Origin: CAZBBB01 sp964490005
GTDB taxonomy: Bacteria > Planctomycetota > B15-G4
Direction: 5' to 3'
DNA: 62,747 bases
NCBI GenBank assembly: GCA_964490005.1
Contig: CAZBBB010000009.1
Span: 1 to 62,747, forward strand
The notes beneath the pieces were generated by a model that ran no database searches, had not been told where the DNA came from, and worked only from the letters and a program-made list of their open reading frames with translations. Below are positions 62,346-62,747 of the stretch, piece by piece. Position 1 is the first letter of the stretch. Every line of letters starts with the position of its first letter. The position numbers and the translations under genes are program-made.

Positions 62346-62351
62346 GCGCGC

Positions 62352-62357
62352 ATCGTA
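62352..62357 (-). promoter_or_regulatory. -10-like TACGAT six bases before start: leaderless candidate
   Basis: TACGAT (TAnnAT, 4 of 6) on the minus strand lies six bases before the isomerase ATG and five bases before the stop of the upstream dehydrogenase gene. No Shine-Dalgarno. Confidence 0.3.
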
Positions 62358-62362
62358 GCCGC

Positions 62363-62747
62363 TCAGGCCGGCACGACGTTGTCGCCGGACAGGCCGCGCC
62401 GCCGCAGCGCGCCGCGCGTGTCGACGACGAGCGCCGCCGACGCCGCCAGCAGCGCGTAGTCGAAGCAGGAGTGGTCGGTGGCGATCACGACCAGATCGTG
62501 CCGCGCGAGGCTGGCCGCGTCGAGCGGCACGCTCGCCAGCTCGGGCAGGTCCGGCGGGCGTCGGCGCGGCAGGGCCGGCACGTGCGGGTCGTGGTAGGCG
62601 ACCTGCGCGCCGGCCGCGTGCAGCAGCGCGATGAGCGGCCAGCTCGGACTCTCGCGCGTGTCGTCGATGTCGGGCTTGTAGGCCAGGCCCAGCACGAGCA
62701 CCCGCGCGCCGGCCAGCGCGTCGCGCGCGGCCGCGCCGCCGCCCCCC
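62363..62747 (-). CDS. nucleotide-sugar dehydrogenase C-terminal part (UDP-N-acetylglucosamine/mannosamine dehydrogenase type), 5' part outside window
   Basis: The last 127 residues of a UDP-sugar 6-dehydrogenase of the WecC/WbpA type. The C-terminal domain opens with ARVLVLGLAYKPDIDDTRESPSWPLIALL, the family signature, and continues AQVAYHDPHVP and HDLVVIATDHSCFDY. The frame runs open through the right edge without an earlier start (GGGGAAARDALAGARV), so the enzyme is truncated by the window, not by mutation. It makes uronic acid nucleotide sugars for surface polysaccharide. Confidence 0.9.
   Translation of the reverse strand, partial: GGGGAAARDALAGARVLVLGLAYKPDIDDTRESPSWPLIALLHAAGAQVAYHDPHVPALPRRRPPDLPELASVPLDAASLARHDLVVIATDHSCFDYALLAASAALVVDTRGALRRRGLSGDNVVPA

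Overview
The window is a very GC-rich bacterial chromosome segment, most likely from the Planctomycetota or a close PVC relative. The reasons are a PVC-type membrane-bound dehydrogenase ending in a PVC-type haem domain (48908-52294), several DUF1080 (3-keto-disaccharide hydrolase) domains, several Tat-exported Gfo/Idh/MocA and xylose-isomerase-like proteins, SUMF1-type and sulfatase-type proteins, and a WhiG/FliA-like sigma factor. KdsA implies a Kdo-containing lipopolysaccharide, so an outer membrane. I see no mobile element, integrase, rRNA or CRISPR array. One tRNA gene is present.

Left part (1-23 kb), core metabolism and information genes. On the minus strand, rluD, the large subunit of methylmalonyl-CoA mutase and methylmalonyl-CoA epimerase overlap one another and lead towards the biotin-dependent carboxylase beta subunit at the left edge; together they form the propionyl-CoA/methylmalonyl-CoA pathway. 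A SUMF1-like protein, valS with an archaeal-type phosphoglycerate mutase, an RmlD-like reductase, kdsA, an IscU-like scaffold, a four-cluster ferredoxin, a degenerate PLP-barrel protein and a FliA/WhiG sigma factor follow. Next come nagZ-ptsN (+) and a minus-strand operon: uvrD/pcrA, an FHA-like protein, a zinc-ribbon/TPR membrane protein, and a membrane-anchored sulfatase-fold protein.

Middle part (23-44 kb), more variable and less GC-rich. It holds an ECF sigma, a soluble zinc-finger anti-sigma with TPR-like tail and a secreted protein; GT-C-type membrane proteins with an HExxH membrane protein between them; lipoproteins; queG followed by an EboB-like TatD hydrolase; a response-regulator diguanylate cyclase; ridA-argR; a secreted PPC-type protein; a Wzy/WaaL-type ligase with TPR tail; a HAD phosphatase; and a split glutamine-dependent NAD synthetase (nitrilase plus NadE) with an MmcQ/YjbR protein.

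Right part (44.9-62.7 kb). A tRNA with CAU anticodon is followed by an MBOAT/SGNH pair for exopolysaccharide acylation and then a large carbohydrate block. This block has a hydroxypyruvate-isomerase-like protein, the PVC dehydrogenase-cytochrome, two more sugar isomerase-like barrels, a PHP hydrolase, a tandem-DUF1080 lipoprotein, an ApbE-DUF1080 fusion, a small SUMF1 protein and two Gfo/Idh/MocA oxidoreductases. The right edge cuts a nucleotide-sugar dehydrogenase. The block looks like periplasmic sugar oxidation to a keto intermediate, followed by cleavage and isomerisation. The ApbE-DUF1080 fusion is the most unusual protein in the window.

Gene packing is tight: many neighbours overlap by ATGA, GTGA or TGATG. 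Several genes that are not coupled have a TAnnnT hexamer 6-9 bases before the start codon and no Shine-Dalgarno sequence, which suggests leaderless transcription.
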